A DNA stretch of 39,173 nt from Flavobacteriaceae bacterium (GTDB lineage Bacteria; Bacteroidota; Bacteroidia; Flavobacteriales; Flavobacteriaceae): positions 1 through 39,173 of the forward strand of contig CANEZU010000002.1 of assembly GCA_947444255.1 (NCBI GenBank), read 5' to 3'. This document shows, piece after piece, positions 19,334 to 28,278 of the stretch; position 1 is the stretch's first letter, and each line of letters opens with the position of its first letter. A program made the translations under genes and the position numbers. The notes beneath the pieces are model-generated. The model had not been told where the DNA came from and made no database searches. It saw nothing but the letters and a program-made list of their open reading frames with translations.

Positions 19334-20678
19334 ATTTCTTCAAACTACCTAGAATTCCTTTTAGAAAGCCATTGAAATCAAATTCGGGATCTTCTTTTAA
19401 ACCCATTCGCACAATGACCAAATCTAGTGATGGAATAATTGCAATCATTTGACCTTGGTATCCGCTGCAATAATACATGTCTTTTGGAACGTCGGGGAAC
19501 TTTCCTCCGGCATTCAGCCAAAAATGAGCTCCATATTTACCTTCAGAAGTGTTTGTTGGAGTTGAGGTGTATTTCGCCCAACTTTCGTTGAACAATTGAT
19601 CGCCATTCCAGTTTCCTTTGTGTAAATACAACAATCCAAATTTAGACCAATCTCTTGTTGTTGCCCATCCGTAAGAAGAGCCAACATAATTTCCGGCCAT
19701 ATCGGTTTCTATAATCATAGAATTCATACCTATTCTGTCAATTAATGCACTGTACCAGAAGTCTAAATATTCCTGATGCATTTTAAACTGCTTTCGCAAA
19801 ATCCCAGAAAGTAAATTAGTTGTTCCCGAGGAATAATTCCAATGGGTATTTGGTTTAAAACCAGCTGGTTTTTCTAATTGTGTTCGGGACATATCTTGTA
19901 CTTGAAAAAGCATTGTCGTGGCATCGCAAATTTTATCGTATTTTTCCTCCCATTCCAATCCGGAATTCATGTGCAATAAATCATTTGTACTGATGCCGGC
20001 ACGTTCATCATTTTTCCATTCGGCTACTAGAGCCGGTTTATATATATCAAATTTTCCTTGTTTTTCTAGAATTCCAAATAGCGCACTTGTAATACTTTTT
20101 GTCATTGACCAGCCTAATATTTTGCTATTTTTATTGAAATTAGTATCATATTTTTCAGCAATGAGATGGTCTTTGTAAAGTACTAAAACGGAACGAGTCC
20201 TCTTATTTTTTTCACCTTTATTGTCAAATGCATTGGCTAAAGCCTTGTTTAATTTTGAATAATCTATAGTTGCGAAAACGCTGTCTTTAGGTTCATTATT
20301 ACCATAAGGAAAAGGTAAATTATGGTTTAGTTTAGTTCTATGGGGAACTTCATACGGTTTACTAATATCAAAATCATCATCGATTAAAGTAGCACCCAAA
20401 CCTTCTCGATAAATCGCTTTTCGCTCCTTCAATCCATAAACAGAAGCACTTGTCATTTTTTTGACTTCGTCAATTTTATTTTTTGCCAAATCAATGAGGT
20501 TGATATCATTGTCCCCTTTTTGAATAATTTCTAATGGACGCTTGTCGATAAAATGTCCCGAGGCAACACTTTTGGCCGAAAAGCCGGAAATTAAATCGAG
20601 TTTGGGATAATTAATAAATCCTAAGATTAGAATGGAGATAATAACGACTAGAGCAAGAAATTTCGAGATTTTTTTCAT
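19332..20678 (-). CDS. Serine hydrolase (class C beta-lactamase-like fold)
   Basis: GWSMTKSITSALFGILEKQGK (SxxK), HWNYSSGTTNLLSGIL (YxS), C-terminal AHFWLNAGG; start refined to MKKISKFLALVV. Confidence 0.9.
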   Translation of the reverse strand: MKKISKFLALVVIISILILGFINYPKLDLISGFSAKSVASGHFIDKRPLEIIQKGDNDINLIDLAKNKIDEVKKMTSASVYGLKERKAIYREGLGATLIDDDFDISKPYEVPHRTKLNHNLPFPYGNNEPKDSVFATIDYSKLNKALANAFDNKGEKNKRTRSVLVLYKDHLIAEKYDTNFNKNSKILGWSMTKSITSALFGILEKQGKFDIYKPALVAEWKNDERAGISTNDLLHMNSGLEWEEKYDKICDATTMLFQVQDMSRTQLEKPAGFKPNTHWNYSSGTTNLLSGILRKQFKMHQEYLDFWYSALIDRIGMNSMIIETDMAGNYVGSSYGWATTRDWSKFGLLYLHKGNWNGDQLFNESWAKYTSTPTNTSEGKYGAHFWLNAGGKFPDVPKDMYYCSGYQGQMIAIIPSLDLVIVRMGLKEDPEFDFNGFLKGILGSLKK

Positions 20679-20765
20679 AGTAAAATGGTCTAATTGAAAT
20701 CCTATTAGGTGTAAAAATAATCCAATTATTAACAAGTGTTTGGTGAAAAACGAAAGAAGTTTTAT

Positions 20766-20773
20766 TACTTTTG
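20766..20773 (+). promoter_or_regulatory. Bacteroidetes -7 promoter element TACTTTTG upstream of sufS
   Basis: Exact TAnnTTTG match 26 nt before the sufS ATG. Confidence 0.6.
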
Positions 20774-20774
20774 T

Positions 20775-20793
20775 ATTTAGAAAAATTCTAAAT
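20775..20793. promoter_or_regulatory. Perfect 8-3-8 palindrome at the sufS promoter, candidate operator
   Basis: ATTTAGAA-AAA-TTCTAAAT immediately after the -7 box and ending 6 nt before the ATG. Confidence 0.65.
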
Positions 20794-20799
20794 AAAGAA

Positions 20800-22014
20800 A
20801 TGCTGGATATTAATAAAATTAGAGCTGATTTTCCAATTCTTTCTCAAAAAGTAAACGGAAAACCATTAGTGTATTTTGACAACGGTGCTACTTCGCAAAA
20901 ACCACAAATTGTAATTGATGCAATAGCAAGTTATTATCAGGAAATCAATGCTAATATTCACCGCGGAGTTCATACTTTGAGTCAATTGGCAACCGATGCT
21001 TACGAGGCTTCTAGAGGGAAAATCCAAGATCATATTAATGCAAAATTTGCTCATGAAGTGCTATTTACTTCAGGAACCACTTTTGGCGTAAATCTAGTGA
21101 GTAATGGATTTGCATCCCTTTTAAAAACGGGTGATGAGGTTCTGGTTTCAGCATTAGAACATCACAGTAATATTGTCCCGTGGCAGTTTTTGTGTGAACG
21201 TACAGGGGCCACTTTGAAGGTCATTCCAATGAATGAAACTGGTGAGCTAATTATGGAAAAATACGATAAATTGCTTTCTGAAAAAACTAAAATTGTTGCA
21301 GTAAACCATATTTCAAATGCTTTAGGAACAATCAATCCTATAAAATACATGATTGATAAAGCACACAAATTTGGTGCTGCTATTTTAATTGACGGTGCTC
21401 AAGCAGTTCCTCATTTAAAACCAGATGTTCAGGAATTAGATTGTGATTTCTACGTTTTTTCAGGCCATAAAATGTGTGGACCTACTGGAACAGGAATTTT
21501 ATATGGAAAGGAAAGCTGGTTGAACAAATTACCGCCTTATCAAGGTGGAGGCGAAATGATAAAAGAAGTAAGTTTCGAAAAAACAACTTATGCTGAATTG
21601 CCTCATAAATTTGAAGCGGGAACTCCAAATATTTCTGGAGGAATAGCTCTTGGAACGGCAGTTGATTATATGAATGCTGTTGGATTTGACAATATCCAAC
21701 AACAAGAAATGGAATTGCTTCATTACGGAACCCAAGAACTTTTGAAAATAGAAGGACTTCGAATTTATGGAACTTCCAAAGAAAAAACAGCCGTAATTTC
21801 GTTTACTATCAACGGTATTCATCCATATGATATTGGAACCATAATAGATAAATTAGGAATTGCTGTAAGAACTGGTCACCATTGCGCTCAGCCGATTATG
21901 AGCTTTTATAATATTCCGGGAACCATTAGAGCTTCTTTTGCTTTTTATAATACTAAAGAAGAAATTGATCTTATGGTTGAAGCTGTAAAAAGAGCAAAAA
22001 CAATGCTGTCTTAA
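20800..22014 (+). CDS. sufS: SufS family cysteine desulfurase
   Basis: YFDNGATSQKP, EHHSNIVPWQ, DFYVFSGHKMCGPTGTGILYG (PLP Lys), VRTGHHCAQPIM (active-site Cys); start refined to MLDINKIRADFPIL. Confidence 0.97.
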   Translation: MLDINKIRADFPILSQKVNGKPLVYFDNGATSQKPQIVIDAIASYYQEINANIHRGVHTLSQLATDAYEASRGKIQDHINAKFAHEVLFTSGTTFGVNLVSNGFASLLKTGDEVLVSALEHHSNIVPWQFLCERTGATLKVIPMNETGELIMEKYDKLLSEKTKIVAVNHISNALGTINPIKYMIDKAHKFGAAILIDGAQAVPHLKPDVQELDCDFYVFSGHKMCGPTGTGILYGKESWLNKLPPYQGGGEMIKEVSFEKTTYAELPHKFEAGTPNISGGIALGTAVDYMNAVGFDNIQQQEMELLHYGTQELLKIEGLRIYGTSKEKTAVISFTINGIHPYDIGTIIDKLGIAVRTGHHCAQPIMSFYNIPGTIRASFAFYNTKEEIDLMVEAVKRAKTMLS

Positions 22015-22026
22015 ATATTAGAAATC

Positions 22027-22473
22027 ATGAGAATACTGGCTTTATACCTATTTACTATTTTATTAGGAAACAATTGCAACGGTCAGGATAAGTTGGATAT
22101 TAATAATGCGATAATTGAATATGTTGCCAATAGCAGAGGTTTTTATCAAAAAATTCAGATACAAAACCATATGATTCTTATTTCTAAAGATAGAAGTAAA
22201 GATGCGATAGTGGTTAAAAATACAATTTCAGAATCGGATTGGAATGAAATTAAAGGGTTTTTTGAAAATTTGGAATTAGAGAGTCTGGTCCATGCCAAAG
22301 CCCCAACAGATAAGCGATTTTATGATGGTGCAGCAATTGCTAGTTTGAAAATTACTTACAAAGGGATAACCTATGAATCAACCGAATTTGATCATGGATT
22401 TCCACCAGAATCAATTTCGAAATTCGTAAATAAAATAAATTCATTAACAAAGGATAAAAAACAATTGAAATAA
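22027..22473 (+). CDS. Exported protein of unknown function encoded between sufS and sufE
   Basis: Intact ORF with signal peptide MRILALYLFTILLGNNCNGQD, tightly spaced with its neighbours on the same strand; family not recognised. Confidence 0.8.
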   Translation: MRILALYLFTILLGNNCNGQDKLDINNAIIEYVANSRGFYQKIQIQNHMILISKDRSKDAIVVKNTISESDWNEIKGFFENLELESLVHAKAPTDKRFYDGAAIASLKITYKGITYESTEFDHGFPPESISKFVNKINSLTKDKKQLK

Positions 22474-22484
22474 ATTCAGTACCA

Positions 22485-22904
22485 ATGAAAATAAAAGATA
22501 TACAGGAGGAAATAGTAGACGAATTTTCCATGTTTGACGATTGGATGGAACGCTATGAATATATCATTCAATTGGGTAAAAGTCTTCCGTTAATAAAAGA
22601 AGAATCCAAAGTAGAAAGCAATTTAATCAAAGGTTGTCAGTCGAAAGTATGGTTGCAAGGCGAGCAAAATGAGGACAAAATAGTTTTTACAGCCGATAGC
22701 GACGCTATTTTGACAAAAGGAATAATAGCGATATTAATACGTACTTTTTCCAATCAGAAAGCGACAGATATCTTAGAAGCAGATATGGATTTTATTGACA
22801 AAATTGGATTAAAAGAACATCTTTCGCCTACAAGAGCGAACGGATTAGTATCAATGATTAAGAATATTAAAATGTATGCCTTGGCATTCAACTCACAAAA
22901 TTAA
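22485..22904 (+). CDS. sufE: SufE family sulfur acceptor protein
   Basis: WMERYEYIIQLGKSLP...ESNLIKGCQSKVWLQG (active-site Cys), LSPTRANGLVSMIKNIK. Confidence 0.95.
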   Translation: MKIKDIQEEIVDEFSMFDDWMERYEYIIQLGKSLPLIKEESKVESNLIKGCQSKVWLQGEQNEDKIVFTADSDAILTKGIIAILIRTFSNQKATDILEADMDFIDKIGLKEHLSPTRANGLVSMIKNIKMYALAFNSQN

Positions 22905-22909
22905 AAAAT

Positions 22910-23233
22910 ATGGAGCCAGTAATAGACACTCACTTCCTAGGAGAAGAAATTGTAAAAAAATTAAAAACCATCTATGATCCAGAAATCCCAGTTGATATCT
23001 ATGAATTGGGATTGATATATGACGTAATGGTTAATACCGATTTTGAGGTAAAAATCTTAATGACTTTAACTTCTCCAAACTGCCCAGTAGCCGAAAGTTT
23101 GCCTCGTGAAGTGGAAGAAAAAATTAACGGAATTGATAATGTAAAAGATACAGAGGTAGAAATCACGTTTGATCCGCCTTGGAGTAAAGATTTAATGAGC
23201 GAAGAAGCCAAATTAGAATTGGGAATGCTTTAA
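22910..23233 (+). CDS. DUF59/MIP18-type SUF system assembly protein (SufT-like)
   Basis: LKTIYDPEIPVDIYELGLIYDV...MTLTSPNCPVAESLPREVEEKI...VEITFDPPWSKDLMSEEAKLELGML. Confidence 0.92.
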   Translation: MEPVIDTHFLGEEIVKKLKTIYDPEIPVDIYELGLIYDVMVNTDFEVKILMTLTSPNCPVAESLPREVEEKINGIDNVKDTEVEITFDPPWSKDLMSEEAKLELGML

Positions 23234-23246
23234 ATATCTACTTGAG

Positions 23247-23284
23247 GTTTAAAGTTTAAGGTTGAATAACTTTAAACTTTAAAC
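23247..23284. repeat. 17-bp-stem GTTTAAA-type hairpin
   Basis: GTTTAAAGTTTAAGGTT-GAAT-AACTTTAAACTTTAAAC; the only mismatch would be a G-U wobble in RNA. Confidence 0.9.
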
Positions 23285-23301
23285 TTTTTAAATTTTAAGA
23301 A

Positions 23302-23811
23302 ATGGAAGAGATCATAAATAAAGTGGCCAATAGTGTTTTGGAAGTTTTCGATCTTGAAGATTATTATCCAAAAGGAATTCGCACTCAAATTGATATTTCG
23401 CAGTGGATGTTAGAAGGATTTTTGTTGAAAGAAAAAGACTTTCGAGACTATCTCAATAAGGAAGATTGGACGCAATATCAGGATCAATACGTTGCAGTTA
23501 ATTGCAGCACAGAAGCTATTGTTCCAGCCTGGGCTTCAGTTTTAGTAACTTTGCATTTGGCACCATTTGCCAAAAAAGTGGTAAACGGAACCCTTGAAGA
23601 TTTAGACACTGCCTTATATCAGGAGATTTTACCTACAATTGATTTTGCTGTTTATAAAGATAAGCCTGTAATTATTAAAGGCTGTTCGAAAAAACCAGTT
23701 CCAATGAGTGCTTATGTTTTAGCGGCACAAAAACTGCAACCTTTTGCTAGAAGCATTATGTATGGAGAAGCTTGCTCGGCAGTTCCTTTGTATAAAGCGC
23801 CAAAAAAATAA
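23302..23811 (+). CDS. DUF2480 family protein
   Basis: Resembles the Bacteroidetes DUF2480 family typically found next to suf genes; contains CSTEAIVPAWASVLV and VIIKGCSKKPVPMSAYV. Confidence 0.8.
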   Translation: MEEIINKVANSVLEVFDLEDYYPKGIRTQIDISQWMLEGFLLKEKDFRDYLNKEDWTQYQDQYVAVNCSTEAIVPAWASVLVTLHLAPFAKKVVNGTLEDLDTALYQEILPTIDFAVYKDKPVIIKGCSKKPVPMSAYVLAAQKLQPFARSIMYGEACSAVPLYKAPKK

Positions 23812-23886
23812 TCTATAGTAGCACTATAAACATTTGATTTTCAACATTTTTAGTATCTTTATGTTGTTAACATAATAAACATAAAA

Positions 23887-24810
23887 ATGAAAAACAGCTT
23901 ATTTTCACTCGTGTTCTTAGTTACAAATTGCCTCACACATGGACAAAACACAGAAAAAAACAACTTAATTAGTTCAGATTCCGCTACGGGCCAAGATTCT
24001 ATTATTAGCCCGTGGAAAGCAAAAGGAAATATTTCCTTACTTTTTAACCAATCCAATTTTAACAATTGGCTGGCAGGAGGCGAAAACAATCTCTCCGGTA
24101 ATTTAGGAATCAATTATGACTTTAATTACAAAAAGGAGGATTGGACCTGGGACAATAAAATTTTAGCCTCCTATGGCCTCCTACAAACTAAAAACGCCAC
24201 ATTCGAAAAGAAAACAGATGATAGATTTGAATTAAATTCTATCATAGGGAAACTAGCTACTGGTGAATGGAGCTATTCCTTTTTTTTAAATTTGAGAACC
24301 CAGTTTACTCAAGGATATATTTACGGTAAAGATACTAACGGAGCCGAAATCAGAACTAAGAATACAAACCTATTTTCACCAGGATATCTAACTTTTGGAC
24401 CCGGTATGTTTTGGAAAAAAAGCGAGAAATTTAAATGGAATATATCTCCGTTAACTTCAAAAATTACTTTCGTAGACAAGTTGTATACCTCAAAAATAGG
24501 ATATATTGATGGGAGTTATTTTGGAGTTGACTCAAACAAATCGATGCGGTATGAAATGGGATTTTACACTTCAGTATATTACAAATTAAATTTAATGACC
24601 AATGTTTCTGCAGAAAATACTTTAAATTTGTATTCCAATTATTTAGAAAATTTTCAAAATGTCGATATTGATTATTCCCTTGCAATTGTATTGAGAATTA
24701 ACCGATATTTATCAACAAATGTTTCTGTTCAAGCTATTTATGATGACAATGCTTTCAAAGGATTTCAGACTAGAGAAGTGTTTGGTTTGGGAATAAATTA
24801 TGGTTTCTAA
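23887..24810 (+). CDS. DUF3078 domain-containing outer-membrane-type protein
   Basis: Signal peptide; WKAKGNISLLFNQSNFNNWLAGGENNLSGNLGINYDFNYKKEDWTWDNK is characteristic of DUF3078. Confidence 0.85.
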   Translation: MKNSLFSLVFLVTNCLTHGQNTEKNNLISSDSATGQDSIISPWKAKGNISLLFNQSNFNNWLAGGENNLSGNLGINYDFNYKKEDWTWDNKILASYGLLQTKNATFEKKTDDRFELNSIIGKLATGEWSYSFFLNLRTQFTQGYIYGKDTNGAEIRTKNTNLFSPGYLTFGPGMFWKKSEKFKWNISPLTSKITFVDKLYTSKIGYIDGSYFGVDSNKSMRYEMGFYTSVYYKLNLMTNVSAENTLNLYSNYLENFQNVDIDYSLAIVLRINRYLSTNVSVQAIYDDNAFKGFQTREVFGLGINYGF

Positions 24811-24814
24811 AAAT

Positions 24815-24842
24815 AAAGACCTCTGAGGTTTCCAAAGGTCTT
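24815..24842. terminator. Intergenic hairpin between convergent DUF3078 and hflX genes
   Basis: AAGACCT...AGGTCTT inverted repeat. Confidence 0.55.
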
Positions 24843-24861
24843 AAATGGTATACAATAAAGA

Positions 24862-26085
24862 TTATTCCTTCTCAACAGCATCCTTATAATCAGGATACAA
24901 AAATTGATTATAAGGGAATCGTGTAATATGAATTTGTCGTACTGCTTCATAAACACGCTCCTTAAATTCTTCTATGTTTTCTTTATTGATAGCCGAAATA
25001 AACAAGGCGTTTTTCTCTCCTACATCTGCCATCCAAGTTGATTTCCATTCTTCAAGAGTGTAATGTCTTTTGGTTTTTTCAGTAATCAAATCATCTTCAT
25101 CAATCGTAAGATGTTTGTAGGCATCAATTTTATTAAAAACCATAATTACAGGTTTGTCATTGCATTTTATGTCCAATAAAGTCTGATTTACAGATGCGAT
25201 ATGATCTTCAAAATCAGGATGAGAAATATCAACAACATGCAATAATAAATCGGCTTCCCTAACTTCATCTAAAGTACTTTTGAAAGAATCGACCAATTGT
25301 GTTGGTAGCTTTCTGATAAAACCAACAGTATCTGAGAGAAGAAAAGGCAAGTTTTTGATAACAACTTTTCGAACAGTGGTGTCCAGAGTAGCAAACAATT
25401 TATTTTCGACAAAGACTTCACTTTTACTAATAACATTCATCAAAGTCGATTTCCCAACATTGGTATATCCAACCAAAGCAACGCGAACCATAGCGCCTCG
25501 ATTACCTCTTTGAACAGACATTTGTTTGTCGATAATTTTAATTTTATCTTTCAACAAAGCGATTCTGTCCCGAACGATTCGTCTATCCGTTTCAATTTCT
25601 GTTTCACCAGGACCACGCATTCCAATTCCTCCTTTTTGACGTTCCAAATGCGTCCACATACCGGCTAAACGAGGAAGTAAATAGATACACTGCGCTAATT
25701 CGACCTGAGTTCTAGCATAGGAAGATTCGGCCCTTTGGGCAAAAATATCCAATATCAGATTGGTTCGGTCAAGGACTTTACAGTCTAATATTTTAGTAAT
25801 ATTTTTTTGTTGTGAAGGCGATAATTCATCATCAAATATTACGGTGGAAATTTCATTTTCTTTTACATATAAATTAATTTCTTCCATTTTTCCTGTTCCT
25901 AAAAAAGTTTTAGGATTGGGACGTTCCATTTTTTGAGAGAATCTTTTGATGACTTCACCACCTGCGGTAAAAGTCAAAAATTCTAATTCATCCAAGTATT
26001 CTTTTAGTTTTTCTTCGTCTTGCTTTTGAGTTACAATTCCAACAATAACTGTTTTTTCAAATTTTATAGTTTCTTTCTCTAACAT
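24862..26085 (-). CDS. hflX: GTPase HflX
   Basis: GGIGMRGPGETEIETDRRIVRDRI, G1 VALVGYTNVGKSTLMN, G3 LSDTVGFIRKLPTQLVDSFKSTLDE. Confidence 0.97.
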   Translation of the reverse strand: MLEKETIKFEKTVIVGIVTQKQDEEKLKEYLDELEFLTFTAGGEVIKRFSQKMERPNPKTFLGTGKMEEINLYVKENEISTVIFDDELSPSQQKNITKILDCKVLDRTNLILDIFAQRAESSYARTQVELAQCIYLLPRLAGMWTHLERQKGGIGMRGPGETEIETDRRIVRDRIALLKDKIKIIDKQMSVQRGNRGAMVRVALVGYTNVGKSTLMNVISKSEVFVENKLFATLDTTVRKVVIKNLPFLLSDTVGFIRKLPTQLVDSFKSTLDEVREADLLLHVVDISHPDFEDHIASVNQTLLDIKCNDKPVIMVFNKIDAYKHLTIDEDDLITEKTKRHYTLEEWKSTWMADVGEKNALFISAINKENIEEFKERVYEAVRQIHITRFPYNQFLYPDYKDAVEKE

Positions 26086-26263
26086 ATTTTAATAATCTTA
26101 TACAAATTTAATGATTTGGCACTCATTAAAGTATAATTGTAATTTAAAATTGGGAGAATAAGCTGTTTTTATTTTGTTAAATAGCTTAAAACAATAGATT
26201 TCATCCTAAAATAACGTGACCAAATCCAGATAATCTAGTTTACTATACTAAATTCGAGCGAGT

Positions 26264-27640
26264 TTAATTTACGGATATATCATCCAATTGAAAAGTCGTA
26301 GTTATTTTGGGTGTTCCTGAATATTGGAACACAAAGAATCCATTTCCGGTTAAATTAATTGGAATCGAATAGACTCCAGCATTCGTAAAGGAACTGTCAG
26401 AGTAACCTATTGTTGGGTAAACTAAATTAAAATAAAGACTAATATCTACAAATAAAGCTAAGTTTATTGGGCCGTTTGCAGCGTAATTTTCTTCTTTAAC
26501 ATAATATACTTTTAATACTTCTCCGGTATTGTATCTAATTTCTTTTTTAAAAGTAAAAGTGTTTGCTGATGTAAAATTCACTGGAACTATAAAATAAGTT
26601 TTTGCCGTTATTCCTCCACTTCCAAAGGAACTCATTTCTATATATTTATTGCCACTGCCTTCGGGATATTGAAGTACTTTCCAATACCTGTTTCCTGCAG
26701 TTTGATCATTTATATATTTGTTGAAAATAGTTTCTGAAACTTTATAATTAGTAAAATTTTCTGTAAATAGGCCTCTAAATTGCATATCGGTTCCGCCCAG
26801 CGGGTTGTGAATAAACGTTCTCGATTCTGTTAATTTTATATCAGTTTCATCACGAACCAGAAATTGGAAGTCATTTGCATATTTTGTCATTATGCCTCTG
26901 ATTTTTCCACTTCCAGAAGACACCATTTTTTTAGAAAATGGAGCGAAACTACTGACCCTGAAAAAATGACTTGTTCCTCCTAATGTACTTATAATGCTAT
27001 GATTTGTTGCTCCACCACCGGAATCGATATCAAAATAAGTTCGGTTTAAAGATTCATCTAAAAATTGTACATTTTCGATTTCGATTAAGGTGTTTAAACT
27101 TTCATTATTTGCCGCTTCCGATAAACTAACCGTTTTCATAAATGTATTTTCATCTAATAAAGTTGCTGATGCGAATATATAATTGGACCATTCATTTTCA
27201 GATATTCGACCAATTTTCCCATCATATAGGGCTCCAATTTTTAGAGAACCATCAACAATTGCAGTATATAATCCTTTAAGTTTTATAAACGTTTTTCTCC
27301 CAGGGACAAATCCTTTTGCAAAAGATTTGAAATTAGCGGTGATGCTAAAACCTATTGGTGCTGAATCGTCCGAAGGAACGGTTTGGAGTGATATTGAATT
27401 GTAAAAATTACTTTCCTTGTCATTAGAAGTCACATAGGCTTCTATGATGTCATCAACTTCATATAATTTTGGAATGGAGGAACTTTGGCTTATAATTCCA
27501 TCTATTGTTTGGGTAGGTTTTAATTCATAGGTGGTCAAAATAGTTTTTGGAGTCTCATAAACATCACTATTGACACAACTAGAAAGGAATTCGGTTGAAA
27601 CTAGCAATATAAAAAACAATATAAATAGATTTGACTTCAT
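26264..27640 (-). CDS. DUF5689 domain-containing lipoprotein
   Basis: Lipoprotein signal LVSTEFLSSC; adjacent to a TonB receptor; IIEAYVTSNDKESNFYNSISLQ resembles DUF5689. Confidence 0.75.
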   Translation of the reverse strand: MKSNLFILFFILLVSTEFLSSCVNSDVYETPKTILTTYELKPTQTIDGIISQSSSIPKLYEVDDIIEAYVTSNDKESNFYNSISLQTVPSDDSAPIGFSITANFKSFAKGFVPGRKTFIKLKGLYTAIVDGSLKIGALYDGKIGRISENEWSNYIFASATLLDENTFMKTVSLSEAANNESLNTLIEIENVQFLDESLNRTYFDIDSGGGATNHSIISTLGGTSHFFRVSSFAPFSKKMVSSGSGKIRGIMTKYANDFQFLVRDETDIKLTESRTFIHNPLGGTDMQFRGLFTENFTNYKVSETIFNKYINDQTAGNRYWKVLQYPEGSGNKYIEMSSFGSGGITAKTYFIVPVNFTSANTFTFKKEIRYNTGEVLKVYYVKEENYAANGPINLALFVDISLYFNLVYPTIGYSDSSFTNAGVYSIPINLTGNGFFVFQYSGTPKITTTFQLDDISVN

Positions 27641-27650
27641 GATTTCCCTT

Positions 27651-28268
27651 TTAATTTACAATTCTAATGTTGTCTAATTGATAGGTTCCGTTTAATGCAG
27701 CACTGGTTCCAGAACCCGAAACCTTAAAAGCGATATTTATATTTCCGGTATAATTTGATAAATCAACTTCCGAATTAACATATTCAAAATTAGAATCATA
27801 ATTTAAGATAGGATGTTTGAAAGCCAACGGAATCCAGCTAGCGGATAAAACTGTAGCAGAATTCCCGTCAAAATTTGAAGCGATTAATACCGTTATAGAA
27901 TTTTCAGAACTGCTAACATAGGCTTGAGCGATTTGAAATAGTAATTTGCAAGCTTTGTTATTATCTAATTTAATTGAAGGTGAAATTAACCAGCCAATAT
28001 TTGAGGCTTCGCCAGATTGATAGGAAGTGAATTCAGCATAAGCATTTCCGCTATAAGCAGCTTCGGTCCAGTTTTTTGTTCCAGCTTCGGCAAATAGAAT
28101 CCATCCATTATCAGCTAAAGTGTTTGCAGAAGCAGAATAGGAGAAATCCTCCGAAAAAATCAGAGGTTTTAATGTTGGTACCAATATAGCAGTGTCCTTT
28201 GAACAGCTTACTAGAAAAGTTAGAACGGCTATTAGTAATAAAATTGTTTTAAAAGGTATTGATATCAT
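27651..28268 (-). CDS. Choice-of-anchor J domain lipoprotein
   Basis: Lipobox LVSCSKD; FSEDFSYSASANTLADNGWILFAEAGTKNW...AAYSGNAYAEFTSYQSGEASNIGWLISPSI typical of choice-of-anchor J. Confidence 0.78.
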   Translation of the reverse strand: MISIPFKTILLLIAVLTFLVSCSKDTAILVPTLKPLIFSEDFSYSASANTLADNGWILFAEAGTKNWTEAAYSGNAYAEFTSYQSGEASNIGWLISPSIKLDNNKACKLLFQIAQAYVSSSENSITVLIASNFDGNSATVLSASWIPLAFKHPILNYDSNFEYVNSEVDLSNYTGNINIAFKVSGSGTSAALNGTYQLDNIRIVN

Positions 28269-28278
28269 ATAATCGCTT

